A model generated the notes under the pieces. That model saw only the letters and a program-made list of their open reading frames with translations, was not told where the DNA came from and did no database searches. Below, in pieces: positions 13,667 through 26,500 of a stretch of 64,000 nucleotides of DNA. The stretch covers positions 124,001 to 188,000 of the forward strand of contig NW_027195387.1 in the NCBI RefSeq assembly GCF_038502225.1, in the 5' to 3' direction. The position numbers were made by a program, and so were the translations under genes. This DNA comes from Cherax quadricarinatus (Eukaryota > Arthropoda > Malacostraca > Decapoda > Parastacidae). Each line of letters starts with the position of its first letter. Positions within the stretch are counted from its first letter, which is position 1.

Positions 13667-15316
13667 CCACAACCTGGCCAGTACGACGCCACAACCTGGC
13701 CAGTACGACGCCACAACCTGGCCAGTACGACGCCACAACCTGGCCAGTACGACGCCACAACCTGGCCAGTACGACGCCACAACCTGGCCAGTACGACGCC
13801 ACAACCTGGCCAGTACGACGCCACAACCTGGCCAGTACGACGCCACAACCTGGCCAGTACGACGCCACAACCTGGCCAGTACGACGCCACAACCTGGCCA
13901 GTACGACGCCACAACCTGGCCAGTACGACTGTGTGTTGCCACAACCTGGCCAGTACGACGCCACAACCTGGCCAGTACGACGCCACAACCTGGCCAGTAC
14001 GACGCCACAACCTGGTCAGTACAACGCCACAACCTGGTCAGTACGACCCCACAACCTGGCCAGTACGACGCCACAACCTGGCCAATACGACGCCACAACC
14101 TGGCCAGTACGACTGTGTGTTGCCACAACCTGGCCAGTACGACACAACCTGGCCAGTACGACGCCACAACCTGGCCAGTACGACGCCACAACCTGGTCAG
14201 TACAACGCCACAACCTGGTCAGTACGACCCCACAACCTGGCCAGTACGACGCCACAACCTGGCCAGTACGACGCCAACACCTGGTCAGTACAACGCCACA
14301 ACCTGGTCAGTACGACCCCACAACCTGGCCAGTACGACGCCACAACCCGGCCAGTACGACTGTGTGTTGCCACAACCTGGCCAGTACGACACAACCTGGC
14401 CAGTACGACGCCACAACCTGGCCAGTACGACGCCACAACCTGGTCAGTACAACGCCACAACCTGGTCAGTACGACCCCACAACCTGGCCAGTACGACGCC
14501 ACAACCTGGCCAGTACGACGCCACAACCTGGTCAGTACAACGCCACAACCTGGTCAGTACGACCCCACAACCTGGCCAGTACGACGCCACAACCTGGCCA
14601 ATACGACGCCACAACCTGGCCAATACGACGCCACAACCTGGCCAGTACGACGCCACAACCTGGTCAGTACGACGCCACAACCTGGCCAGTACGACGCCAC
14701 AACCTGGCCAGTACGACGCCACAACCTGGCCAGTACGACGCCACAACCTGGCCAGTACGACGCCACAACCTGGCCAGTACGACGCCACAACCTGGCCAGT
14801 ACGACGCCACAACCTGGCCAGTACGACGCCACAACCTGGCCAGTACGACGCCACAACCTGGCCAGTACGACGCCACAACCTGGCCAGTACGACGCCACAA
14901 CCTGGCCAGTACGACGCCACAACCTGGCCAGTACGACGCCACAACCTGGCCAGTACGACGCCACAACCTGGCCAGTACGACGCCACAACCTGGCCAGTAC
15001 GACGCCACAACCTGGCCAGTACGACGCCACAACCTGGTCAGTACGACGCCACAACCTGGCCAGTACGACGCCACAACCTGGCCAGTACGACGCCACAACC
15101 TGGCCAGTACGACGCCACAACCTGGCCAGTACGACACAACCTGGCCAGTACGACGCCACAACCTGGCCAGTACGACGCCACAACCTGGCCAGTACGACGC
15201 CACAACCTGGCCAGTACGACGCCACAACCTGGCCAGTACGACGCCACAACCTGGCCAGTACGACGCCACAACCTGGCCAATACGACGCCACAACCTGGCC
15301 AGTACGACTGTGTGTT
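13667..15316. repeat. Unit A array 3: 22-bp minisatellite, ~75 copies, with higher-order repeats
   Basis: The unit is CCACAACCTGGCCAGTACGA plus CG (22 bp). Occasional 30-bp units carry an extra tgtgtgtt, which is the form that fills the unit B counterpart at 31726-32624. Between about 14010 and 14630 a multi-unit block with 'ggtcagtacaacg' and 'gaccccac' variants recurs as a higher-order repeat. Because 22 is not a multiple of 3 and the unit has no stop on either strand, all six frames stay open; the frames of 559-578 residues are artefacts. Confidence 0.97.
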
Positions 15317-15369
15317 AATGTCTCCCATACTGTTGTTATGTACTGTGATGTATCAATGTTAACATATAT

Positions 15370-16802
15370 TACACACTGAATGTTGTGGTGCACTATGTTG
15401 CAGAGATATATGGCACACTGAATGTTGTGGTGCACTATGTTGCAGAGATATATGGCACACTGAATGTTGTGGTGCACTATGTTGCAGAGATATATGGCAC
15501 ACTGAATGTTGTGGTGCACTATGTTGCAGAGATATATGGCACACTGAATGTTGTGGTGCACTATGTTGCAGAGATATATGGCACACTGAATGTTGCAGAG
15601 ATATATGACACACTGAATGTTGCAGAGATATATGGCACACTGAATGTTGCAGAGATATATGGCACACTGAATGTTGCAGAGATATATGGCACACTGAATG
15701 TTGCAGAGATATATGGCACACTGAATGTTGCAGAGATATATGGCACACTGAATGTTGCAGAGATATATGGCACACTGAATGTTGTGGTGCACTATGTTGC
15801 AGAGATATATGGCACACTGAATGTTGCAGAGATATATGGCACACTATGTTGCAGAGATATATGGCACACTGAATGTTGTGGTGCACTGTGTTGCAGAGAT
15901 ATATGGCACACTGAATGTTGTGGTGCACTATGTTGCAGAGATATATGGCACACTGAATGTTGTGGTGCACTGTGTTGCAGAGATATATGGCACACTGAAT
16001 GTTGTGGTGCACTGTGTTGCAGAGATATATGGCACACTGAATGTTGTGGTGCACTATGTTGCAGAGATATATGGCACACTGAATGTTGCAGAGATATATG
16101 GCACACTGAATGTTGTGGTGCACTATGTTGCAGAGATATATGGCACACTGAATGTTGCAGAGATATATGGCACACTGAATGTTGTGGTGCACTATGTTGC
16201 AGAGATATATGGCACACTGAATGTTGTGGTGCACTATGTTGCAGAGATATATGGCACACTGAATGTTGTGGTGCACTATGTTGCAGAGATATATGGCACA
16301 CTGAATGTTGTGGTGCACTATGTTGCAGAGATATATGGCACACTGAATGTTGTGGTGCACTATGTTGCAGAGATATATGGCACACTGAATGTTGTGGTGC
16401 ACTATGTTGCAGAGATATATGGCACACTGAATGTTGTGGTGCACTATGTTGCAGAGATATATGGCACACTGAATGTTGTGGTGCACTATGTTGCAGAGAT
16501 ATATGGCACACTGAATGTTGTGGTGCACTATGTTGCAGAGATATATGGCACACTGAATGTTGTGGTGCACTATGTTGCAGAGATATATGGCACACTGAAT
16601 GTTGTGGTGCACTATGTTGCAGAGATATATGGCACACTGAATGTTGTGGTGCACTATGTTGCAGAGATATATGGCACACTGAATGTTGTGGTGCACTATG
16701 TTGCAGAGATATATGGCACACTGAATGTTGTGGTGCACTATGTTGCAGAGATATATGGCACACTGAATGTTGTGGTGCACTATGTTGCAGAGATATATAG
16801 CA
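15370..16802. repeat. Unit A array 4: 42-bp minisatellite with 27-bp variant, ~35 copies
   Basis: The unit is TGTTGTGGTGCACTATGTTG followed by CAGAGATATATGGCACACTG and AA. A block of 27-bp units lacking the GTGGTGCACTATGTT stretch lies at 15590-15780. The unit B counterpart (32690-32806) has three copies. The long frames on both strands result from the repeat length being a multiple of 3. Confidence 0.96.
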
Positions 16803-17535
16803 CAAAGTCAGTAAGTGCTGAAAAAGACACAATTGTAGAAGGGAACTATTGAATGAAGAAGTTTGTTTCACAGGTGAAAGTTCCTCTCTGTTATAATGTG
16901 TTTTTCACCACCATCGTTGTGTTGTGATGTGTATAAAGTCTGTCTGATACACCAAAGTGAATAACACTGTATGTAAACTGTTTGGTAAACATCTGATAGA
17001 AAACTTCTTGGCAGGATTCTATCCTTAGGATTCTGTTGGTAGGATTCAAGTGTATAAGACTGAACGCAATTGGAAGAACACTGCTGGAAGGATTGTTACC
17101 CGAGGACTATTGGTAGAAGACCTCTGGTAGGTTTCTGCTGAAAATAGAGTGTTAGCAGGACTCTGTTGGTAAAAGACTTTAGGTAGAGGTTCGTTTGTTA
17201 CGTATAAGATGAATTATGTCAGCTGGTATCATAGTAACACATAAAACAGTATAGTAACACACAAAAACAAAAACGAAACACAAAACAATATAATAACACA
17301 AAAAGCAGTAAAGTGACACATAAAACAGTGTATTAGCACATAAAACAGCATAGTGACATATAAAACAGTATAATAACACATAAAACAGCATAGCACATAG
17401 TGACATATAATACAATATAGTAACGCATAAAACAGCAAAAAACACATTAAACAAATATATAACGTGAAACAGTACAATAACACAGAACAGTATAATACAA
17501 GAGAAGTAAATCAACATATCAATGTTACAACATAC
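16803..17535. repeat. Unit A conserved inter-array segment 3
   Basis: It aligns directly with 32807-33525: GTAAGT.GAAAAGAC, ATGAAGAAGTTTGT, GTATAAAGTCTGTCTGA, the GGATTCTGTTGGTAGGATT block, and a series of ataaaacagtatagtaacacat words. The last 300 bp is itself a degenerate ~20-bp repeat that grades into the next array and may be its seed. Confidence 0.87.
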
Positions 17536-20500
17536 AAGACCAGAACAGTAACACAGAAGACCAGTACAGTAACACAGAAGACCAGTACAGTAACACAGAA
17601 GACCAGTACAGTAACACAGAAGACCAGTACAGTAACACAGAAGACCAGTACAGTAACACAGAAGACCAGTACAGTAACACAGAAGACCAGTACAGTAACA
17701 CAGAAGACCAGTACAGTAACACAGAAGACCAGTACAGTAACACAGAAGACCAGTACAGTAACACAGAAGACCAGTACAGTAACACAGAAGACCAGTACAG
17801 TAACACAGAAGACCAGTACAGTAACACAGAAGACCAGTACAGTAACACAGAAGACCAGTACAGTAACACAGAAGACCAGTACAGTAACACAGAAGACCAG
17901 TACAGTAACACAGAAGACCAGTACAGTAACACAGAAGACCAGTACAGTAACACAGAAGACCAGTACAGTAACACAGAAGACCAGTACAGTAACACAGAAG
18001 ACCAGTACAGTAACACAGAAGACCAGTACAGTAACACAGAAGACCAGTACAGTAACACAGAAGACCAGTACAGTAACACAGAAGACCAGTACAGTAACAC
18101 AGAAGACCAGTACAGTAACACAGAAGACCAGTACAGTAACACAGAAGACCAGTACAGTAACACAGAAGACCAGTACAGTAACACAGAAGACCAGTACAGT
18201 AACACAGAAGACCAGTACAGTAACACAGAAGACCAGTACAGTAACACAGAAGACCAGTACAGTAACACAGAAGACCAGTACAGTAACACAGAAGACCAGT
18301 ACAGTAACACAGAAGACCAGTACAGTAACACAGAAGACCAGTACAGTAACACAGAAGACCAGTACAGTAACACAGAAGACCAGTACAGTAACACAGAAGA
18401 CCAGTACAGTAACACAGAAGACCAGTACAGTAACACAGAAGACCAGTACAGTAACACAGAAGACCAGTACAGTAACACAGAAGACCAGTACAGTAACACA
18501 GAAGACCAGTACAGTAACACAGAAGACCAGTACAGTAACACAGAAGACCAGTACAGTAACACAGAAGACCAGTACAGTAACACAGAAGACCAGTACAGTA
18601 ACACAGAAGACCAGTACAGTAACACAGAAGACCAGTACAGTAACACAGAAGACCAGTACAGTAACACAGAAGACCAGTACAGTAACACAGAAGACCAGTA
18701 CAGTAACACAGAAGACCAGTACAGTAACACAGAAGACCAGTACAGTAACACAGAAGACCAGTACAGTAACACAGAAGACCAGTACAGTAACACAGAAGAC
18801 CAGTACAGTAACACAGAAGACCAGTACAGTAACACAGAAGACCAGTACAGTAACACAGAAGACCAGTACAGTAACACAGAAGACCAGTACAGTAACACAG
18901 AAGACCAGTACAGTAACACAGAAGACCAGTACAGTAACACAGAAGACCAGTACAGTAACACAGAAGACCAGTACAGTAACACAGAAGACCAGTACAGTAA
19001 CACAGAAGACCAGTACAGTAACACAGAAGACCAGTACAGTAACACAGAAGACCAGTACAGTAACACAGAAGACCAGTACAGTAACACAGAAGACCAGTAC
19101 AGTAACACAGAAGACCAGTACAGTAACACAGAAGACCAGTACAGTAACACAGAAGACCAGTACAGTAACACAGAAGACCAGTACAGTAACACAGAAGACC
19201 AGTACAGTAACACAGAAGACCAGTACAGTAACACAGAAGACCAGTACAGTAACACAGAAGACCAGTACAGTAACACAGAAGACCAGTACAGTAACACAGA
19301 AGACCAGTACAGTAACACAGAAGACCAGTACAGTAACACAGAAGACCAGTACAGTAACACAGAAGACCAGTACAGTAACACAGAAGACCAGTACAGTAAC
19401 ACAGAAGACCAGTACAGTAACACAGAAGACCAGTACAGTAACACAGAAGACCAGTACAGTAACACAGAAGACCAGTACAGTAACACAGAAGACCAGTACA
19501 GTAACACAGAAGACCAGTACAGTAACACAGAAGACCAGTACAGTAACACAGAAGACCAGTACAGTAACACAGAAGACCAGTACAGTAACACAGAAGACCA
19601 GTACAGTAACACAGAAGACCAGTACAGTAACACAGAAGACCAGTACAGTAACACAGAAGACCAGTACAGTAACACAGAAGACCAGTACAGTAACACAGAA
19701 GACCAGTACAGTAACACAGAAGACCAGTACAGTAACACAGAAGACCAGTACAGTAACACAGAAGACCAGTACAGTAACACAGAAGACCAGTACAGTAACA
19801 CAGAAGACCAGTACAGTAACACAGAAGACCAGTACAGTAACACAGAAGACCAGTACAGTAACACAGAAGACCAGTACAGTAACACAGAAGACCAGTACAG
19901 TAACACAGAAGACCAGTACAGTAACACAGAAGACCAGTACAGTAACACAGAAGACCAGTACAGTAACACAGAAGACCAGTACAGTAACACAGAAGACCAG
20001 TACAGTAACACAGAAGACCAGTACAGTAACACAGAAGACCAGTACAGTAACACAGAAGACCAGTACAGTAACACAGAAGACCAGTACAGTAACACAGAAG
20101 ACCAGTACAGTAACACAGAAGACCAGTACAGTAACACAGAAGACCAGTACAGTAACACAGAAGACCAGTACAGTAACACAGAAGACCAGTACAGTAACAC
20201 AGAAGACCAGTACAGTAACACAGAAGACCAGTACAGTAACACAGAAGACCAGTACAGTAACACAGAAGACCAGTACAGTAACACAGAAGACCAGTACAGT
20301 AACACAGAAGACCAGTACAGTAACACAGAAGACCAGTACAGTAACACAGAAGACCAGTACAGTAACACAGAAGACCAGTACAGTAACACAGAAGACCAGT
20401 ACAGTAACACAGAAGACCAGTACAGTAACACAGAAGACCAGTACAGTAACACAGAAGACCAGTACAGTAACACAGAAGACCAGTACAGTAACACAGAAGA

Positions 20501-23500
20501 CCAGTACAGTAACACAGAAGACCAGTACAGTAACACAGAAGACCAGTACAGTAACACAGAAGACCAGTACAGTAACACAGAAGACCAGTACAGTAACACA
20601 GAAGACCAGTACAGTAACACAGAAGACCAGTACAGTAACACAGAAGACCAGTACAGTAACACAGAAGACCAGTACAGTAACACAGAAGACCAGTACAGTA
20701 ACACAGAAGACCAGTACAGTAACACAGAAGACCAGTACAGTAACACAGAAGACCAGTACAGTAACACAGAAGACCAGTACAGTAACACAGAAGACCAGTA
20801 CAGTAACACAGAAGACCAGTACAGTAACACAGAAGACCAGTACAGTAACACAGAAGACCAGTACAGTAACACAGAAGACCAGTACAGTAACACAGAAGAC
20901 CAGTACAGTAACACAGAAGACCAGTACAGTAACACAGAAGACCAGTACAGTAACACAGAAGACCAGTACAGTAACACAGAAGACCAGTACAGTAACACAG
21001 AAGACCAGTACAGTAACACAGAAGACCAGTACAGTAACACAGAAGACCAGTACAGTAACACAGAAGACCAGTACAGTAACACAGAAGACCAGTACAGTAA
21101 CACAGAAGACCAGTACAGTAACACAGAAGACCAGTACAGTAACACAGAAGACCAGTACAGTAACACAGAAGACCAGTACAGTAACACAGAAGACCAGTAC
21201 AGTAACACAGAAGACCAGTACAGTAACACAGAAGACCAGTACAGTAACACAGAAGACCAGTACAGTAACACAGAAGACCAGTACAGTAACACAGAAGACC
21301 AGTACAGTAACACAGAAGACCAGTACAGTAACACAGAAGACCAGTACAGTAACACAGAAGACCAGTACAGTAACACAGAAGACCAGTACAGTAACACAGA
21401 AGACCAGTACAGTAACACAGAAGACCAGTACAGTAACACAGAAGACCAGTACAGTAACACAGAAGACCAGTACAGTAACACAGAAGACCAGTACAGTAAC
21501 ACAGAAGACCAGTACAGTAACACAGAAGACCAGTACAGTAACACAGAAGACCAGTACAGTAACACAGAAGACCAGTACAGTAACACAGAAGACCAGTACA
21601 GTAACACAGAAGACCAGTACAGTAACACAGAAGACCAGTACAGTAACACAGAAGACCAGTACAGTAACACAGAAGACCAGTACAGTAACACAGAAGACCA
21701 GTACAGTAACACAGAAGACCAGTACAGTAACACAGAAGACCAGTACAGTAACACAGAAGACCAGTACAGTAACACAGAAGACCAGTACAGTAACACAGAA
21801 GACCAGTACAGTAACACAGAAGACCAGTACAGTAACACAGAAGACCAGTACAGTAACACAGAAGACCAGTACAGTAACACAGAAGACCAGTACAGTAACA
21901 CAGAAGACCAGTACAGTAACACAGAAGACCAGTACAGTAACACAGAAGACCAGTACAGTAACACAGAAGACCAGTACAGTAACACAGAAGACCAGTACAG
22001 TAACACAGAAGACCAGTACAGTAACACAGAAGACCAGTACAGTAACACAGAAGACCAGTACAGTAACACAGAAGACCAGTACAGTAACACAGAAGACCAG
22101 TACAGTAACACAGAAGACCAGTACAGTAACACAGAAGACCAGTACAGTAACACAGAAGACCAGTACAGTAACACAGAAGACCAGTACAGTAACACAGAAG
22201 ACCAGTACAGTAACACAGAAGACCAGTACAGTAACACAGAAGACCAGTACAGTAACACAGAAGACCAGTACAGTAACACAGAAGACCAGTACAGTAACAC
22301 AGAAGACCAGTACAGTAACACAGAAGACCAGTACAGTAACACAGAAGACCAGTACAGTAACACAGAAGACCAGTACAGTAACACAGAAGACCAGTACAGT
22401 AACACAGAAGACCAGTACAGTAACACAGAAGACCAGTACAGTAACACAGAAGACCAGTACAGTAACACAGAAGACCAGTACAGTAACACAGAAGACCAGT
22501 ACAGTAACACAGAAGACCAGTACAGTAACACAGAAGACCAGTACAGTAAAACACAGAAGTCCAGTACAGTAACACAGAAGACCAGTACAGTAACACAGAA
22601 GACCAGTACAGTAACACAGAAGACCAGTACAGTAACACAGAAGACCAGTACAGTAACACAGAAGACCAGTACAGTAACACAGAAGACCAGTACAGTAACA
22701 CAGAAGACCAGTACAGTAACACAGAAGTCCAGTACAGTAACACAGAAGACCAGTACAGTAACACAGAAGACCAGTACAGTAACACAGAAGACCAGTACAG
22801 TAACACAGAAGACCAGTACAGTAACACAGAAGACCAGTACAGTAACACAGAAGACCAGTACAGTAACACAGAAGACCAGTACAGTAACACAGAAGACCAG
22901 TACAGTAACACAGAAGACCAGTACAGTAACACAGAAGACCAGTACAGTAACACAGAAGACCAGTACAGTAACACAGAAGACCAGTACAGTAACACAGAAG
23001 ACCAGTACAGTAACACAGAAGTCCAGTACAGTAACACAGAAGACCAGTACAGTAACACAGAAGTCCAGTACAGTAACACAGAAGTCCAGTACAGTAACAC
23101 AGAAGACCAGTACAGTAACACAGAAGACCAGTACAGTAACACAGAAGACCAGTACAGTAACACAGAAGACCAGTACAGTAACACAGAAGACCAGTACAGT
23201 AACACAGAAGACCAGTACAGTAACACAGAAGACCAGTACAGTAACACAGAAGTCCAGTACAGTAACACAGAAGACCAGTACAGTAACACAGAAGACCAGT
23301 ACAGTAACACAGAAGACCAGTACAGTAACACAGAAGACCAGTACAGTAACACAGAAGACCAGTACAGTAACACAGAAGACCAGTACAGTAACACAGAAGA
23401 CCAGTACAGTAACACAGAAGACCAGTACAGTAACACAGAAGTACAGTACAGTAACACAGAAGTACAGTACAGTAACACAGAAGTACAGTACAGTAACACA

Positions 23501-23549
23501 GAAGACCAGTACAGTAACACAGAAGTACAGTACAGTAACACAGAAGACC
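17536..23549. repeat. Unit A array 5: 21-bp satellite-like array, ~286 copies, extremely uniform
   Basis: The unit AGACCAGTACAGTAACACAG+A repeats with period 21. From about 17560 to 22545 I saw no variant. Then come a two-base insertion (about 22548) and scattered a-to-t or gacc-to-tac changes to 23549. The period is 7 codons, so plus-strand 17464-22572 stays open for 1702 residues of KTSTVTQ, and minus-strand frames exceed 2000 residues. The unit B counterpart has a 24-bp unit with a stop in the equivalent plus frame, so I do not regard this as coding. Confidence 0.97.
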
Positions 23550-26500
23550 AGTGGGAATAACACCACTGTGGCTACTGTCAGGGAGGCTGGAGTGGGAATA
23601 ACACCACTGTGGCTACTGTCAGGGAGGCTGGAGTGGGTCAGAGGCTGGAGTGGGAATAACACCACTGTGTGGCTACTGTCAGGCTGGAGAATAACACCAC
23701 TGCTGGAGTGGGAATAACACTACTGTCACTGTCAGGAGGCTGGAGTGGGAATAACACCACTGTGGCTACTGTCAGGGAGGCTGGAGTGGGAATAACACCA
23801 CTGTGGCTACTGTCAGGGAGGCTGGAGTGGGAATAACACCACTGTGGCTACTGTCAGGGAGGCTGGAGTGGGAATAACACCACTGTGGCTACTGTCAGGG
23901 AGGCTGGAGTGGGAATAACACCACTGTGGCTACTGTCAGGGAGGCTGGAGTGGGAATAACACCACTGTGGCTACTGTCAGGGAGGCTGGAGTGGGAATAA
24001 CACCACTGTGGCTACTGTCAGGGAGGCTGGAGTGGGAATAACACCACTGTGGCTACTGTCAGGGAGGCTGGAGTGGGAATAACACCACTGTGGCTACTGT
24101 CAGGGAGGCTGGAGTGGGAATAACACCACTGTGGCTACTGTCAGGGAGGCTGGAGTGGGAATAACACCACTGTGGCTACTGTCAGGGAGGCTGGAGTGGG
24201 AATAACACCACTGTGGCTACTGTCAGGCTACTGAGGATGGAGTGGGAATAACACCACTGTGGCTACTGTCAGGGAGGCTGGAGTGGGAATAACACCACTG
24301 TGGCTACTGTCAGGGAGGCTGGAGTGGGAATAACACTGTCACTGGAGTGGAATAACTACTGTCAGGGAGGCTGGAGTGGGAATAACACTGTCAGGGACTG
24401 GAGTGGGAATAACACCACTGTGGCTACTGTCAGGGAGGCTGGAGTGGGAATAACACCACTGTGGCTACTGTCAGGGAGGCTGGAGTGGGAATAACACCAC
24501 TGTGGCTACTGTCAGGGAGGCTGGAGTGGGAATAACACCACTGTGGCTACTGTCAGGGAGGCTGGAGTGGGAATAACACCACTGTGGCTACTGTCAGGGA
24601 GGCTGGAGTGGGAATAACACCACTGTGGCTACTGTCAGGGAGGCTGGAGTGGGAATAACACCACTGTGGCTACTGTCAGGGAGGCTGGAGTGGGAATAAC
24701 ACCACTGTGGCTACTGTCAGGGAGGCTGGAGTGGGAATAACACCACTGTGGCTACTGTCAGGGAGGCTGGAGTGGGAATAACACCACTGTGGCTACTGTC
24801 AGGGAGGCTGGAGTGGGAATAACACCACTGTGGCTACTGTCAGGGAGGCTGGAGTGGGAATAACACCACTGTGGCTACTGTCAGGGAGGCTGGAGTGGGA
24901 ATAACACCACTGTGGCTACTGTCAGGGAGGCTGGAGTGGGAATAACACCACTGTGGCTACTGTCAGGGAGGCTGGAGTGGGAATAACACCACTGTGGCTA
25001 CTGTCAGGGAGGCTGGAGTGGGAATAACACCACTGTGGCTACTGTCAGGGAGGCTGGAGTGGGAATAACACCACTGTGGCTACTGTCAGGGAGGCTGGAG
25101 TGGGAATAACACCACTGTGGCTACTGTCAGGGAGGCTGGAGTGGGAATAACACCACTGTGGCTACTGTCAGGGAGGCTGGAGTGGGAATAACACCACTGT
25201 GGCTACTGTCAGGGAGGCTGGAGTGGGAATAACACCACTGTGGCTACTGTCAGGGAGGCTGGAGTGGGAATAACACCACTGTGGCTACTGTCAGGGAGGC
25301 TGGAGTGGGAATAACACCACTGTGGCTACTGTCAGGGAGGCTGGAGTGGGAATAACACCACTGTGGCTACTGTCAGGGAGGCTGGAGTGGGAATAACACC
25401 ACTGTGGCTACTGACTACTGTCAGGGAAGCTGGAGTGGGAATAACACCACCTACTGTCACTGGGAGGCTGGAGTGGGAATACACACCTGTCAGGGACTGG
25501 GGCTGGACTGTCACTGTGGCTACTGTCAGGGAGGCTGGAGTGGGAATAACACCACTACTGTCAGGGAGGACTACTGTGGAGTGGGAATAACGCCACCGTG
25601 TCTACTGTCAGGGAGGCTGGAGTGGGAATAACATCACTGTGGCTACTGTCAGGGAGGCTGGAGTGGGAATAACATCACTGTGGCTACTGTCAGGGAGGCT
25701 GGAGTGGGAATAACACCACTGTGGCTACTGTCAGGGAGGGCTACTGTGGAGTGGGAATAACACCACTGTCGAGGCTACTGTCTGGGAGGCTGGAGTGGGA
25801 ATAACACCACTGTGGCTACTGTCAGGGAGGCTGGAGTGGGAATAACACCACTGTGGCTACTGTCAGGGAGGCTGGAGTGGGAATAACACCACTGTGACTA
25901 CTGTCAGGGAGGCTGGAGTGGGAATAACACCACTGTGGCTACTGTCAGGGAGGCTGGAGTGGGAATAACACCACTGTGGCTACTGTCAGGGAGGCTGGAG
26001 TGGGAATAACACCACTGTGACTACTGTCAGGGAGGCTGGAGTGGGAATAACACCACTGTGGCTACTGTCAGGGAGGCTGGAGTGGGAATAACACCACTGT
26101 GGCTACTGTCAGGGAGGCTGTGGAGTGGGAATAACACCACTGTGGCTACTGTCAGGGAGGCTGGAGTGGGAATAACACCACTGTGGCTACTGTCAGGGAG
26201 GCTGGAGTGGGAATAACACCACTGTGGCTACTGTCAGGGAGGCTGGAGTGGGAATAACACCACTGTGGCTACTGTCAGGGAGGCTGGAGTGGGAATAACA
26301 CCACTGTGACTACTGTCAGGGAGGCTGGAGTGGGAATAACACCACTGTGGCTACTGTCAGGGAGGCTGGAGTGGGAATAACACCACTGTGACTACTGTCA
26401 GGGAGGCTGGAGTGGGAATAACACCACTGTGGCTACTGTCAGGGAGGCTGGAGTGGGAATAACACCACTGTGACTACTGTCAGGGAGGCTGGAGTGGGAA

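Noticed and set aside
13426..15792. Frames of 188-578 residues over the 22-bp array in all six frames
   Set aside because: Period 22 rotates through the three frames and the unit lacks stops on either strand.
17464..22572. 1702-residue plus-strand frame of repeated KTSTVTQ, mucin-like in composition
   Set aside because: The 21-bp unit has no stop in this frame, so repetition alone keeps it open. The homologous 24-bp unit of unit B has a TAA in the equivalent frame, and minus-strand frames are equally long.
17179..23665. Minus-strand frames over 2000 residues (LLYWSSV and CYCTGLL types)
   Set aside because: The same 21-bp array read on the other strand; the two frames exchange sequence at the array's indel.
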